Shown: positions 1 to 7,766 of the stretch, piece after piece
How positions within the stretch are numbered: position 1 is the stretch's first letter
Layout: every line of letters begins with the position of its first letter
Source: Nodosilinea sp. LEGE 06152
Lineage (GTDB): Bacteria > Cyanobacteriota > Cyanobacteriia > Phormidesmidales > Phormidesmidaceae
NCBI RefSeq assembly: GCF_015207525.1
Contig: NZ_JADEWR010000004.1
Span: forward strand, 79,235-143,234
Direction: 5' to 3'
Length of the DNA stretch: 64,000 bases
The notes under the pieces: model-generated
Told to the model about the DNA's origin: nothing
What the model saw: only the letters and a program-made list of their open reading frames with translations
Database searches by the model: none
Translations under genes and position numbers: made by a program

Positions 1-85
1 AGGTAAGAACTCAACAGTCTTCCAACCACCTGCATCATAATCCCCCAGCATCCATTCACCCACCCACTCTATATACCGCCATCCC

Positions 86-1240
86 CTAGGCCCGTTGCCC
101 GCACATCAGCCGCTGCTCTGCTGTCACTTCGCTGTAGAGCCGCTCTAGGGCAGAAATATTGCCCTCCAGGGTGTAGCGCTGCAGCGCCCGCTCGCGGGCC
201 TTGTGGCCCAAAAGCTGGGTGATCTCGGGGTGGTCGCGCAAAATGGGCAAAATGGTTTGCAGCTGCGACGACACCCGCTGCGTGTCGATCACAATGCCCG
301 CCCCTTCGGCCAGCACTTCGCCGTCGGCCCCGGCATCGGTGGCGATACAGGCGGTGCCGCAGGCCATCGCCTCCAGCAGCGACAGCGACAGCCCTTCGAC
401 TAAAGACGGCAAAATAAACCCGTCCGCTGCCCGCAAAATGTCGATGCGGCGCTGCTCGTTAGCCAGGTAACCCAGCCAGATAATGTCATTTTCGTCGCCA
501 TAGAACCGCTTTAAGGAGGCTTCTAGGGGTCCGCTGCCGACGATCGCCAGCTTGCAGTTTGGCCCCATGTCGGCCTGCCGCCAGCCCCGCAGCAGCGCTT
601 CCACATTTTTTTCCAGCGAAATGCGCCCCTGGTAGACAAACAGCTGCCGGGCATAGAGGTCGGCCTTAACCGCCGATGGCCCTGGCGAGTAGCGATGGGT
701 ATCCACCCCATTGGGAATTACCACCAGGGTAGAGGCAGGCACGCCCAGCTTGCTCAGCAGGTCGCGCTGGAGGTCAGAAAAGACAATGACGCGATCGTAG
801 TGGGCCAGGCAGGGGGCATAGAGCTGGTAGGTGAGGTGCTGGGTACCTGAAGTCAGGCTACGAACCCGGCGATCGAAGGCGGGGTGAAAGGTAGCCACCA
901 GGGGAATGTTCAGCTCGGCACAAATTTCGGGCAGCCGAAAGTCTAGGGGCGACAGGGTCAACGACGCATGGACCAGGTCAGGCTGCAGACGTTCTAGAGC
1001 TTCAGCCAGCAACTTGCCCGACTTCAGCGAGGGAATAGTCAGGATTTGAGACTTGAACAGGAAGGGTAGCGGAACCTCTTCCGAGCGCGGCAGGTGGTCA
1101 GCAGCATGCCCCTCCTGGGGTTGGGCAAAGTGCATGAAAGTAACGCGGTAGCCTCGCTCAAGCAGGGCGTTAGTAACCTCTCGGCCATAGGTAACGTTGC
1201 CACAAAAGGGTGATTTTTTGCCTAGCCACGCGATGTGCAT
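86..1240 (-). CDS. Glycosyltransferase family 4 protein (GT-B fold)
   Basis: 384-aa glycosyltransferase of the GT4 class, which moves a sugar from a nucleotide-sugar donor to a lipid, glycan or small acceptor. The N-terminus (HIAWLGKKSPFCGNVTYG) fits the acceptor-side Rossmann domain. The GT-B linker motif IPNGVDTHRYSP lies near residue 175. The donor domain has YQGRISLEKN near 205 and the EX7E motif EGLSLSLLE near 282-290, followed by ACGTACIATDAGADGE. The length is normal for the family. It is a single gene followed on its strand by the window edge, and its acceptor cannot be deduced. Cyanobacterial relatives act in exopolysaccharide, glycolipid or sucrose metabolism. Confidence 0.88.
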   Translation of the reverse strand: MHIAWLGKKSPFCGNVTYGREVTNALLERGYRVTFMHFAQPQEGHAADHLPRSEEVPLPFLFKSQILTIPSLKSGKLLAEALERLQPDLVHASLTLSPLDFRLPEICAELNIPLVATFHPAFDRRVRSLTSGTQHLTYQLYAPCLAHYDRVIVFSDLQRDLLSKLGVPASTLVVIPNGVDTHRYSPGPSAVKADLYARQLFVYQGRISLEKNVEALLRGWRQADMGPNCKLAIVGSGPLEASLKRFYGDENDIIWLGYLANEQRRIDILRAADGFILPSLVEGLSLSLLEAMACGTACIATDAGADGEVLAEGAGIVIDTQRVSSQLQTILPILRDHPEITQLLGHKARERALQRYTLEGNISALERLYSEVTAEQRLMCGQRA

Positions 1241-1439
1241 GCCGTGTAGCGATATCCATTAAACAACCGAAACAAGCGCCAGCGGAACACTGACGCAAAT
1301 CGCGCAGCGTTCTGGAACCGACTCAGGATGAGCATCCGTTACCGAATCGCCTCAATGGGCCGTTTTCTAGCTATCGCCCGGGCCGTAGCACCAGTTTGCT
1401 AGCCGTTCTAAGGTAAAAAAACGGTGCCTAGCGTGGAAC

Positions 1440-2876
1440 CTAGACCTTTCTCATAGCCGTATCGGCAATATACCAGGTTACAACTCCCCCTAAGCCCACT
1501 AAAGCACCCATACCGATAAAAACATTCGCCAAACCGAGGCGAGCTTCTACGGCACTGGCCAGGGCCAAGGGCAGGCTAAGGGCAATGTTTACCAGGTTAT
1601 TTTGTAGACCAAATACTTTGCCCCGCATAGCTTCTGGCGTTTTTTCTTGAATCAGGGTCTGCATGGGAATACCCACGAAGGCACCACAGAGGCCGAGGGC
1701 AGCAATAATGGCCATGGAGGCCCACAGCTGCTTAGTTGTCCAGGCCAGGGAGATTAGGCACACCGCAATGCCGATCGCACCCCACAGGCTCAGGAAGCGC
1801 CGGGGAAAGCGAGGGCCAAACTTGCCCACGAGCACCGCCCCCAACCCTAGCCCCAGCCCGCCCGCCGCTAGCAGAAAGCCAAACTGCGAGGCCTTGATAG
1901 TCGGAATCATTTCTGCCAACCGCACCGCCAGCACGGCCAGCGCCGCAAACACCGACGACAGCAGCACCAGTTGAATAATTGCTACCCGTACCTGCACCTG
2001 TTGGCCTAGGTAACGCAAGCCGTCTTTGATATCGGCCCAGAATTGCGACAAATCTTCATGGGCGGCGGACAGGGTTTCTTGCCCAGGGGCCATCGTCGTC
2101 AGGCACAGGCCCGCCACCAGGTAGCTGAGCCCCACCAAAATAGCCGGGCCGTTGTTGGCAATGCCCAGGGCCAGCATGAGCCGATCGGCCAAAGCCAGCA
2201 GCGGCTCGCCCACCGCAAACCCGATAATTACCGAGGCCATCATGGTGGTGGTGTAGAGGGAGTTGGCTGACAGCAGGTCGCCCTCAGCCACAATTAGTGG
2301 AATAATCGACTGCTCCGCCGGAGCAAAGAACTGAGTCAGGGTAGAGATCAAAAACGTTACGATCAGCAGCAGCCAAAACGCCACCGGCAGCCCCAGCACG
2401 GTACCCCAGCCCAGCGTGAGCCAAATGCCCAGAGGCAGGGCCATCACCAGGCCACCTCGCAGCAGATTTGACCAAATTAGCACCGGGCGCTTGGGCCAGC
2501 GATCGACAAATACCCCTGCCAGAGCCCCAAACAGCACGGCTGGTACCGTAAAAGCAATCATTATCGCCGCCACCCAGCCGCTAATGGTTTGGCCAGGGGT
2601 TTCAAACCGAGCCGCGATGATCGCAATCATCAAGACCAAATAGACCTTGTCGGCCAGCTGAGAAAAGAGCTGACCCGTCCACAAAATTAAAAAATCTCGG
2701 TTTTGAAATATCGCCCTAAACCCATTTTTTGAGTTTGGAGGCAAGTCTTCATCGCCCAGCGCCGCCCCCTGTTGGCCGGGGGCAGTGTCTATGTCTGGAG
2801 TAGACTGGCCAGACTCACTCTGAGGCAAATAGTTTGCCTCGGCAGTATCAGTATCAGCATCAAACTCGCGGAGCAT
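1440..2876 (-). CDS. MFS transporter
   Basis: 478-aa integral membrane protein of the major facilitator superfamily, of the enterobactin-exporter-like/MFS_3 class found in many cyanobacteria. An acidic, hydrophilic N-terminal tail of about 50 residues precedes the first helix (FLILWTGQLFSQLADKVYLV). The cytoplasmic loop between helices 2 and 3 carries GVFVDRWPKRPVLI, a good match to the MFS motif A. About 12 hydrophobic segments follow, and the second half has the loop EKTPEAMRGKVFGLQN. The start lies 47 bp after the recO stop on the same strand, so the two are probably co-transcribed. The substrate is unknown; drug or metabolite efflux is possible. Confidence 0.87.
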   Translation of the reverse strand: MLREFDADTDTAEANYLPQSESGQSTPDIDTAPGQQGAALGDEDLPPNSKNGFRAIFQNRDFLILWTGQLFSQLADKVYLVLMIAIIAARFETPGQTISGWVAAIMIAFTVPAVLFGALAGVFVDRWPKRPVLIWSNLLRGGLVMALPLGIWLTLGWGTVLGLPVAFWLLLIVTFLISTLTQFFAPAEQSIIPLIVAEGDLLSANSLYTTTMMASVIIGFAVGEPLLALADRLMLALGIANNGPAILVGLSYLVAGLCLTTMAPGQETLSAAHEDLSQFWADIKDGLRYLGQQVQVRVAIIQLVLLSSVFAALAVLAVRLAEMIPTIKASQFGFLLAAGGLGLGLGAVLVGKFGPRFPRRFLSLWGAIGIAVCLISLAWTTKQLWASMAIIAALGLCGAFVGIPMQTLIQEKTPEAMRGKVFGLQNNLVNIALSLPLALASAVEARLGLANVFIGMGALVGLGGVVTWYIADTAMRKV

Positions 2877-2923
2877 GGGTTAACCAACGAACCAGGGCAC
2901 TGGGCAGCTCACTACCCAGCAGT

Positions 2924-3757
2924 TTAAACGGTAGCAAAACAGACATCAACCAGAGCTGCCGACCGGATAGGGCGTTCAAAGTAGTCTTGAGTATAGTCTC
3001 GCAGAAGCCGCTCGACTCGCGACCACAGCTGCTGACTTTTTCCAGACCCAGCCGACTCAAGCCCCGTGGGCAGGGTAGAGACAATCTCAGGCTTGCTCAA
3101 CTGCTGCAGTAGGGCGACATCGGTGGCCGTTAGCAGCGTCGGGCGCTTTTGGCCGTAGCTGTAGTGCCCCGACGCCTCCGCCAGCTGGGGGGGAGAAGCA
3201 AGCTGCACCAGCCCTCCCGCTTCGGCGCTAAACTCAACTCGCCAGCTGGGGTCGACCAAATTAGGCACAATATCAGCCCGGCTGAGGGTGCAGCGGTGCA
3301 CCTCTGGGGCTACCCCATCGAGGGCGAGCAGGTGGTAGAGCCCGTGGCAAAGGGCTGCCAGCAGTGACCCAGGAGCAGCGGTTTCAAGGCGCTCCAGGTG
3401 CTCTACTAATACAGTATACAAATCGCTCTGGGTACAGTCGCTCAGGGCCATCAGCAGGGCCACCTCAGCCAGATACTGGCTGGCAGTCAGCCGCCCCAGG
3501 TGCTGGCTTAGACCCGGAAAGGTGCGCTGGGTTTCGGCCTGAATAAGTTTGTCGAGGCGCTTGCCTTTGACCACCAGGCATTCGTTAATGACAAACAGGC
3601 CGCTGCGCCCCCCCAGCCGCGACTGGTGCTTGCGGGCCCCCGGTGCCACCGCCCGCACCAAACCCAAATCGGGGGTGAGAATGGTGAGCAGGCGATCGCT
3701 CTCGCCCAGAGGCATGGCCTTGAGATTGATGCCGGTGGTTTTGTAGGTTTGACTCAT
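2924..3757 (-). CDS. recO: DNA repair protein RecO
   Basis: 277-aa RecO, the mediator that works with RecR (and RecF) to load RecA onto SSB-coated single-stranded DNA. The N-terminal OB fold begins MSQTYKTTGINLKAMPLGESDRL cut here to its key part YKTTGINLK..LGESDRLL, which is typical of the family, and is followed by LGLVRAVAPGARK. The helical C-terminal part contains LDGVAPEVHRCTLSR, where other RecO proteins have a zinc-binding cysteine set. Only one or two of those cysteines remain here, so zinc binding is doubtful. The length is close to that of other cyanobacterial RecO proteins. It is the first gene of a probable recO-MFS unit and runs divergently from the CMD gene across a 279-bp AT-rich spacer. 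Confidence 0.9.
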   Translation of the reverse strand: MSQTYKTTGINLKAMPLGESDRLLTILTPDLGLVRAVAPGARKHQSRLGGRSGLFVINECLVVKGKRLDKLIQAETQRTFPGLSQHLGRLTASQYLAEVALLMALSDCTQSDLYTVLVEHLERLETAAPGSLLAALCHGLYHLLALDGVAPEVHRCTLSRADIVPNLVDPSWRVEFSAEAGGLVQLASPPQLAEASGHYSYGQKRPTLLTATDVALLQQLSKPEIVSTLPTGLESAGSGKSQQLWSRVERLLRDYTQDYFERPIRSAALVDVCFATV

Positions 3758-4036
3758 GGAGGCAGCGACAGGGCTAGATCCTTAGCATAACGCTCTCTTT
3801 GAGAACGGTTTGGGTTGGGCTGGTTAAGCGCCAGATGGAGCTTTTATATTGTATAGAAAACTGAGCCAATTGGGCCTTCTAAAAGGCCAGGCATTTTGCT
3901 ACTCTCTAACCAAAAAATCTCGACAAAATAGAAGGTTCCGTCATACCAAAAAACCTTCTCAAAAACTTATTCTGAAGAATTTATTGAATTTCAAAAAGCG
4001 GTAGAATCAAATTCAATCCCTATCTGTGAGCACCCT

Positions 4037-4426
4037 ATGGACTCGACTCGATACACGCGTGGGCAAGACGCTCTAGCTCGAATTCATGGCCATATTGGTG
4101 AAGGCGTTATGAACGAGTTAGGGGATATCGCCCCTGACTTTGCCCGCCTGATTATTGAGTTTCCCTACGGCGATATTTACTCGCGGCAGGGGTTGTCGCC
4201 CAAAGAGCGGCAGATTGCCACGATCGCATCTCTGGTTACCCTCGGCAACGCCCCTGCCGAGTTAAAGGCGCATATTCAGGGCAGCCTCAATGTCGGTTGC
4301 ACCTGCGAAGAAATTGTTGAAGTAATCATGCAAATGGCTGTATATGCTGGTTTTCCTGCGGCGGTCAATGCGCTCATGGTCGCCAAAGATGTTTTTGCAG
4401 AACTCGACAACATCTCCAAAACCTAA
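4037..4426 (+). CDS. Carboxymuconolactone decarboxylase (CMD/AhpD-like) family protein
   Basis: 129-aa all-helical protein of the CMD family. These proteins range from true decarboxylases to AhpD-like thiol peroxidase partners. The family core LSPKERQIATIASLVTLGN (about residues 53-71) is followed by ELKAHIQGSLNVGCTCEEI, which places His79, Cys88 and Cys90 where family members keep catalytic residues. The Cys-X-Cys arrangement differs from the Cys-X2-Cys of AhpD, so a redox role is only possible. The start ATG at 4037 gives a normal N-terminus. An SDR gene follows after 167 bp on the same strand. The ~280 bp upstream are AT-rich compared with the coding DNA. Confidence 0.82.
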   Translation: MDSTRYTRGQDALARIHGHIGEGVMNELGDIAPDFARLIIEFPYGDIYSRQGLSPKERQIATIASLVTLGNAPAELKAHIQGSLNVGCTCEEIVEVIMQMAVYAGFPAAVNALMVAKDVFAELDNISKT

Positions 4427-4593
4427 TACAAAAAATGCGATTTCCTTTGTTCAAGAAGGTGGTACGAAGGAAGTCAAAGCTTTCGATTCAGGTCATCTAC
4501 ACCTGTCATCTTTCTTTTTAAGGAGAAGAAAAACTATTCTCAGGAATACTATTCGATCGGTTTTTTCAACTCCCTAACAACGAAACAAAAACC

Positions 4594-5364
4594 ATGAAAC
4601 AGGTCTTGATTGTGACGGGCGGTAGCCGAGGCATTGGAGCCGCGACTGCCAAACTGGCGGCGGAGCGAGGGTATGCGGTGTGCGTCAACTATCGGCACAA
4701 CCAGGCGGCGGCCAATGCTGTTGTAGAGGCCATTGCCCAGGCCGGGGGGGCGGCGATGGTCGAAGACCGGCCTCGGGCCATCGCGGTGGCCGCCGATGTC
4801 GCTGTCGAGGGCGACGTGGTGCGTCTGTTTCAGACCGTAGATAAGCAGCTGGGTCGGGTGACGGCGCTGGTCAACAACGCCGGTATTTTGGAGCAGCAGC
4901 GGCGCGTAGAAGACATTGATGCGGCTCGACTCAGCCGCGTTTTTGCCGCCAATGTGACCGGCAGCTTTTTGTGCGCGCGCGAGGCAATTCGGCGAATGTC
5001 GACCCGACGGGGCGGGGCGGGGGGCGCGATCGTGAATGTTTCATCGGTGGCGGCTCGGCTGGGTTCGCCTGGGGAATACGTCGACTATGCCGCTGCCAAG
5101 GGCGCGATCGACACCTTAACAATTGGCTTGGCCAAGGAAGTAGCCGCTGAGGGCATTCGCGTCAATGCCGTGCGGCCAGGGTTTATCTACACCGATATTC
5201 ACTCCAGCGGTGGCGAACCCGACCGGGTAGAGCGGGTCAAGGCTTCGGTACCGCTGCAGCGGGGCGGGCAGGCGATTGAGGTGGCCCAGGCCATTTTGTG
5301 GCTGCTGTCAGCCGAGTCGGCTTACACAACGGGTTCATTTATCGATGTGGCGGGGGGGAAGTAG
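4594..5364 (+). CDS. SDR family NAD(P)-dependent oxidoreductase
   Basis: 256-aa classical short-chain dehydrogenase/reductase. The cofactor motif TGGSRGIG sits at residues 8-15 and NNAG at 94-97. The catalytic Ser is around 150-151, and the YxxxK pair is Tyr165/Lys169 within YVDYAAAKGA. The proline-glycine motif after it (RPGFIYTDIH) is also present. The closest named relatives are glucose 1-dehydrogenase-like and FabG-like SDRs, but the substrate cannot be assigned. The AT-rich spacer between this gene and the CMD gene has an AAGGAGAAG Shine-Dalgarno-like stretch but it lies ~50 bp upstream, so the immediate ribosome site is weak. The gene ends 147 bp before the metallophosphoesterase. Confidence 0.9.
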   Translation: MKQVLIVTGGSRGIGAATAKLAAERGYAVCVNYRHNQAAANAVVEAIAQAGGAAMVEDRPRAIAVAADVAVEGDVVRLFQTVDKQLGRVTALVNNAGILEQQRRVEDIDAARLSRVFAANVTGSFLCAREAIRRMSTRRGGAGGAIVNVSSVAARLGSPGEYVDYAAAKGAIDTLTIGLAKEVAAEGIRVNAVRPGFIYTDIHSSGGEPDRVERVKASVPLQRGGQAIEVAQAILWLLSAESAYTTGSFIDVAGGK

Positions 5365-5510
5365 ACCCAGGTTGAGCTTTGTTGCGCCCCAGGAGAGAGC
5401 AAACCGAGGCTAACAATTACACCTACCGACCCCAAAAACTCTCCCCTCCCCCTGCGCAAATGGGAGACGGATGGGGTAAGTTTATGCCTGTGGTTTGGCC
5501 GAAAGGTGTT

Positions 5511-6794
5511 ATGGGTTATCAGCGTTTTTTAATGGGGCTTTGCCTGGGCTTAGTGCTCAGCGTGAGCATAGCCTGCTCCCAACGGGTGCTGCTGTCTAAA
5601 TCAGCGGTGCAAACGCCGCCCAATGCCGTCACCGAAGAAATATCTCCCGACCAGGCGCGCGAAGGCGCAGCGGCGACGGTAGAAGCATCAGCCCCTGTCG
5701 CCGCCGACCTATCTGCCACCGCTCAAGCATGGATCGCGAATGCCCCAGGTGGCATGATCAATCCAACCCGTAAGGACGTGCGGCTTGTGGCGATTAGCGA
5801 TCTCAACAGCGCCTACGGTTCTACCGACTATGAGCCTGAAGTCGATAAGGCGATCGCCCTGCTGCCCTACTGGCAGCCCGATCTGGTGGTCTGTGGCGGC
5901 GATATGGTCGCTGGGCAAAAGGCATCCCTTACGCCCGAGCAAATTAGAGCTATGTGGCAGGCCTTTGACGACCACGTGGCGGCCCCGCTACGTGAGCAAA
6001 ACATACCCTTTGGCTTCACCATCGGCAACCACGACGCCTCCGGAGCCAGGAGCCCCAACAACACATTCCTGTTTCAGCAGGAACGCGACCTAGCCACAGC
6101 CTACTGGACGGCACCCGAACACAGTTCTGGGGTCAACTTCATCGATCGCACCGATTTTCCGTTCTATTACACCTTTGAACAGCAGGGCATTTTCTTCATG
6201 GCCTGGGATGGCTCATCGAGCCAGATACCAACTGACAAACTGGCCTGGGTAGAGCAGGCGCTGGCCAGCGATGCCGCTCAGCAGGCCAAGGCCCGTATTC
6301 TGATTAGTCACCTACCTCTCTACGGCGTAGCGGTGGGGCGCGATCGCCCCGGCGAAGTGATGGCTAACGCCGATCAGCTGCAGGCTATGCTGGAGCGCCA
6401 CAACGTACATACCTACATCAGCGGTCACCAACACGCTTACTACCCCGGCCACCGGGGTCAGCTACAGCTGCTGCACACAGGCATTTTGGGCGCTGGCCCC
6501 CGCCCCCTAATCGACAGCAGTCTGCCCCCGTGGAAGGTGCTGACGGTGATCGACGTTGACTTCAACGATCCCGAACTGACCACCTACACAACCTACGACA
6601 TACAAACCCTGCGCACCATCGAATACGACGAGTTACCTCGTTTCTTGGCCGGACATAACGGCGTTGTGCTGCGCCGAGACATTAGCTACGACGATTTGGC
6701 CCCTGACGAAAAATCCTTTTGTGAGCAGCGCCTAGGCAAATCTCTTTGTACCGGAAGTCTGCCCTTTCCCAGGCCCAGAACCTATGCCGCTTAG
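5511..6794 (+). CDS. Exported metallophosphoesterase
   Basis: Calcineurin-like phosphoesterase of about 427 residues. An N-terminal hydrophobic stretch (FLMGLCLGLVLSVSIAC) suggests export, possibly as a lipoprotein, although the lipobox SIAC is not ideal. Metal-binding motifs appear in order: SDLN, GGDMV, GNHDAS, SHLPLYG and GHQHAYYPG. The first motif has Asn where most family members have His (D-x-H), so the first metal site may be modified. The reading frame extends upstream to a TTG at 5379, but that extension is low-complexity. ATG 5511 puts the signal peptide at the N-terminus, with ATG 5484 as the alternative. The likely substrate is a phosphomonoester or diester in the periplasm. Confidence 0.85.
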   Translation: MGYQRFLMGLCLGLVLSVSIACSQRVLLSKSAVQTPPNAVTEEISPDQAREGAAATVEASAPVAADLSATAQAWIANAPGGMINPTRKDVRLVAISDLNSAYGSTDYEPEVDKAIALLPYWQPDLVVCGGDMVAGQKASLTPEQIRAMWQAFDDHVAAPLREQNIPFGFTIGNHDASGARSPNNTFLFQQERDLATAYWTAPEHSSGVNFIDRTDFPFYYTFEQQGIFFMAWDGSSSQIPTDKLAWVEQALASDAAQQAKARILISHLPLYGVAVGRDRPGEVMANADQLQAMLERHNVHTYISGHQHAYYPGHRGQLQLLHTGILGAGPRPLIDSSLPPWKVLTVIDVDFNDPELTTYTTYDIQTLRTIEYDELPRFLAGHNGVVLRRDISYDDLAPDEKSFCEQRLGKSLCTGSLPFPRPRTYAA

Positions 6795-7167
6795 GTGCTA
6801 GCACCAGGCTTTCTGGGTCTACCCGCTGGTGAGGACAGTGGCCCGACGGCCCTGAGGGGATGGCCAGGGCCAGGGCGACATCTTGTAACTGGTCTACGGT
6901 GCGGTCAGTCGGGCGTGGGCAGCAGGAATTTTGTGCTATGGTATGATCCAGAAGTGGGCAGTTATGCCCAAGCTTTGCTGTCTGTATACTCGTATGCTGG
7001 CAGTTTTTTAATAACTGTGCTGCTATGCAGCCTTAACGACTTTGCCTGGAACAATGGGAGGTGGCTCAAGCGTTCCAGGGCAACCCAACCCAATTTTTGC
7101 GGGCCTAGCGGTCTGCCAATTGCTTGGTTCACTAGTTCATACCCAAGGAGTAAAGAAGCAATTTCGT
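6795..7167. other. Spacer before rpsU, no convincing gene
   Basis: 373 bp between the metallophosphoesterase and rpsU. Open frames cross it, but their translations have no family-like composition and overlap the rpsU leader, so I reject them. A TATGAT hexamer at 6942-6947 is a possible -10 element for rpsU, but no good -35 element is visible. A long leader for this ribosomal protein gene is therefore plausible and unproven. Confidence 0.4.
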
Positions 7168-7344
7168 ATGACTCAAGTCGTTGTAGGTGAAAACGAGGGC
7201 ATTGAATCGGCCCTGCGCCGCTTTAAGCGGCAGGTCTCCAAAGCAGGGGTTTTTTCAGAAGTTAAGCGTCGTCGCCACTTCGAGACGCCCCAGGAAAAGC
7301 GCAAGCGCAAAGCCGTAGCACGCCGCAAGAAGCGCTTTCGTTAA
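7168..7344 (+). CDS. rpsU: 30S ribosomal protein S21
   Basis: 58-aa S21 (bS21), a basic protein of the small ribosomal subunit platform that assists translation initiation. The N-terminus [20 protein letters not shown] and the C-terminal [13 protein letters not shown] tail are characteristic of cyanobacterial S21. The start chosen is ATG 7168. A longer open frame from 7042 adds 42 residues that do not resemble S21 and should be ignored. Purine-rich stretches AAGGAG (7145-7150) and AAGAAG (7153-7158) precede the start. A clear hairpin terminator follows at 7427. Confidence 0.96.
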   Translation: MTQVVVGENEGIESALRRFKRQVSKAGVFSEVKRRRHFETPQEKRKRKAVARRKKRFR

Positions 7345-7426
7345 GCTACCTTTGGGCGGTTTCTAGGCGCTGCCGCCACCGCGGTGATTGATCTTGTCTA
7401 GAGCCCCACAATAAAGCCACAAACAG

Positions 7427-7454
7427 GGGATGCCGTTCATTGGCATCCCTTTTG
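7427..7454 (+). terminator. Intrinsic terminator after rpsU
   Basis: Perfect 8-bp stem GGGATGCC (7427-7434) and GGCATCCC (7442-7449) with a 7-nt loop, followed by TTTTG. It lies 82 bp past the rpsU stop and is oriented for plus-strand transcripts. Confidence 0.85.
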
Positions 7455-7468
7455 TTTTGGGGGGTTAT

Positions 7469-7669
7469 AACAATCGTCCATGCCGCTAGCGCGGCACCCC
7501 CAACGACAAAAACAGCCATAGCCGGCCCCTGGGCGAAGCCGCCCCAAAGGGGCTAGGGACGACTATTTATAGAGCAACGGCCCATGACGCTGGCGCGACA
7601 CTCCCATCGATAAAAAAGCTATAGCCGTTCCCTGAGCGGAGTCGAAGGGACGGCTATTTTCAGGGCAAA
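7469..7669. repeat. Palindromic dispersed repeat array, family A (2 units)
   Basis: Two head-to-tail units (about 7469-7574 and 7575-7669). Each is built from a TAGCGCGGCAC-like box, a short A-rich linker, and an imperfect palindrome of the type AGCCGTTCCC...GGGACGGCT. The same units occur in inverted orientation at 56303-56670, some 49 kb away. The first unit here carries the extra block CCGCCCCAAAGGGGCTAGGG that also appears in the long units of the distant array. No coding potential is visible. Confidence 0.85.
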
Positions 7670-7697
7670 TCCGACTTGGCTAATCCTCGGTTGGTTT

Positions 7698-7716
7698 GGG
7701 CAAACACCGTTTGCCC
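7698..7716. repeat. Short palindrome GGGCAAAC/GTTTGCCC
   Basis: Perfect 8-bp inverted repeat with a 3-nt loop (7698-7705 and 7709-7716). It lies between the family A array and the 3' end of the minus-strand helicase-like gene. It may act as a terminator or be a small dispersed repeat. Just downstream, GGACTTGGG is repeated directly at about 7737 and 7758. Confidence 0.6.
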
Positions 7717-7766
7717 CTACGCAAGCCGCCTATCTGGACTTGGGGTTATACAATTTGGACTTGGGA

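Noticed and set aside
7042..7167. N-terminal extension of rpsU
   Set aside because: S21 proteins start at the [10 protein letters not shown] segment; the extra 42 residues are unlike any S21 and the ATG at 7168 fits the family length.
6795..7190. 131-codon open frame between the metallophosphoesterase and rpsU
   Set aside because: Its translation has no family-like pattern, it overlaps the rpsU start and leader in another frame, and it lacks a ribosome site.
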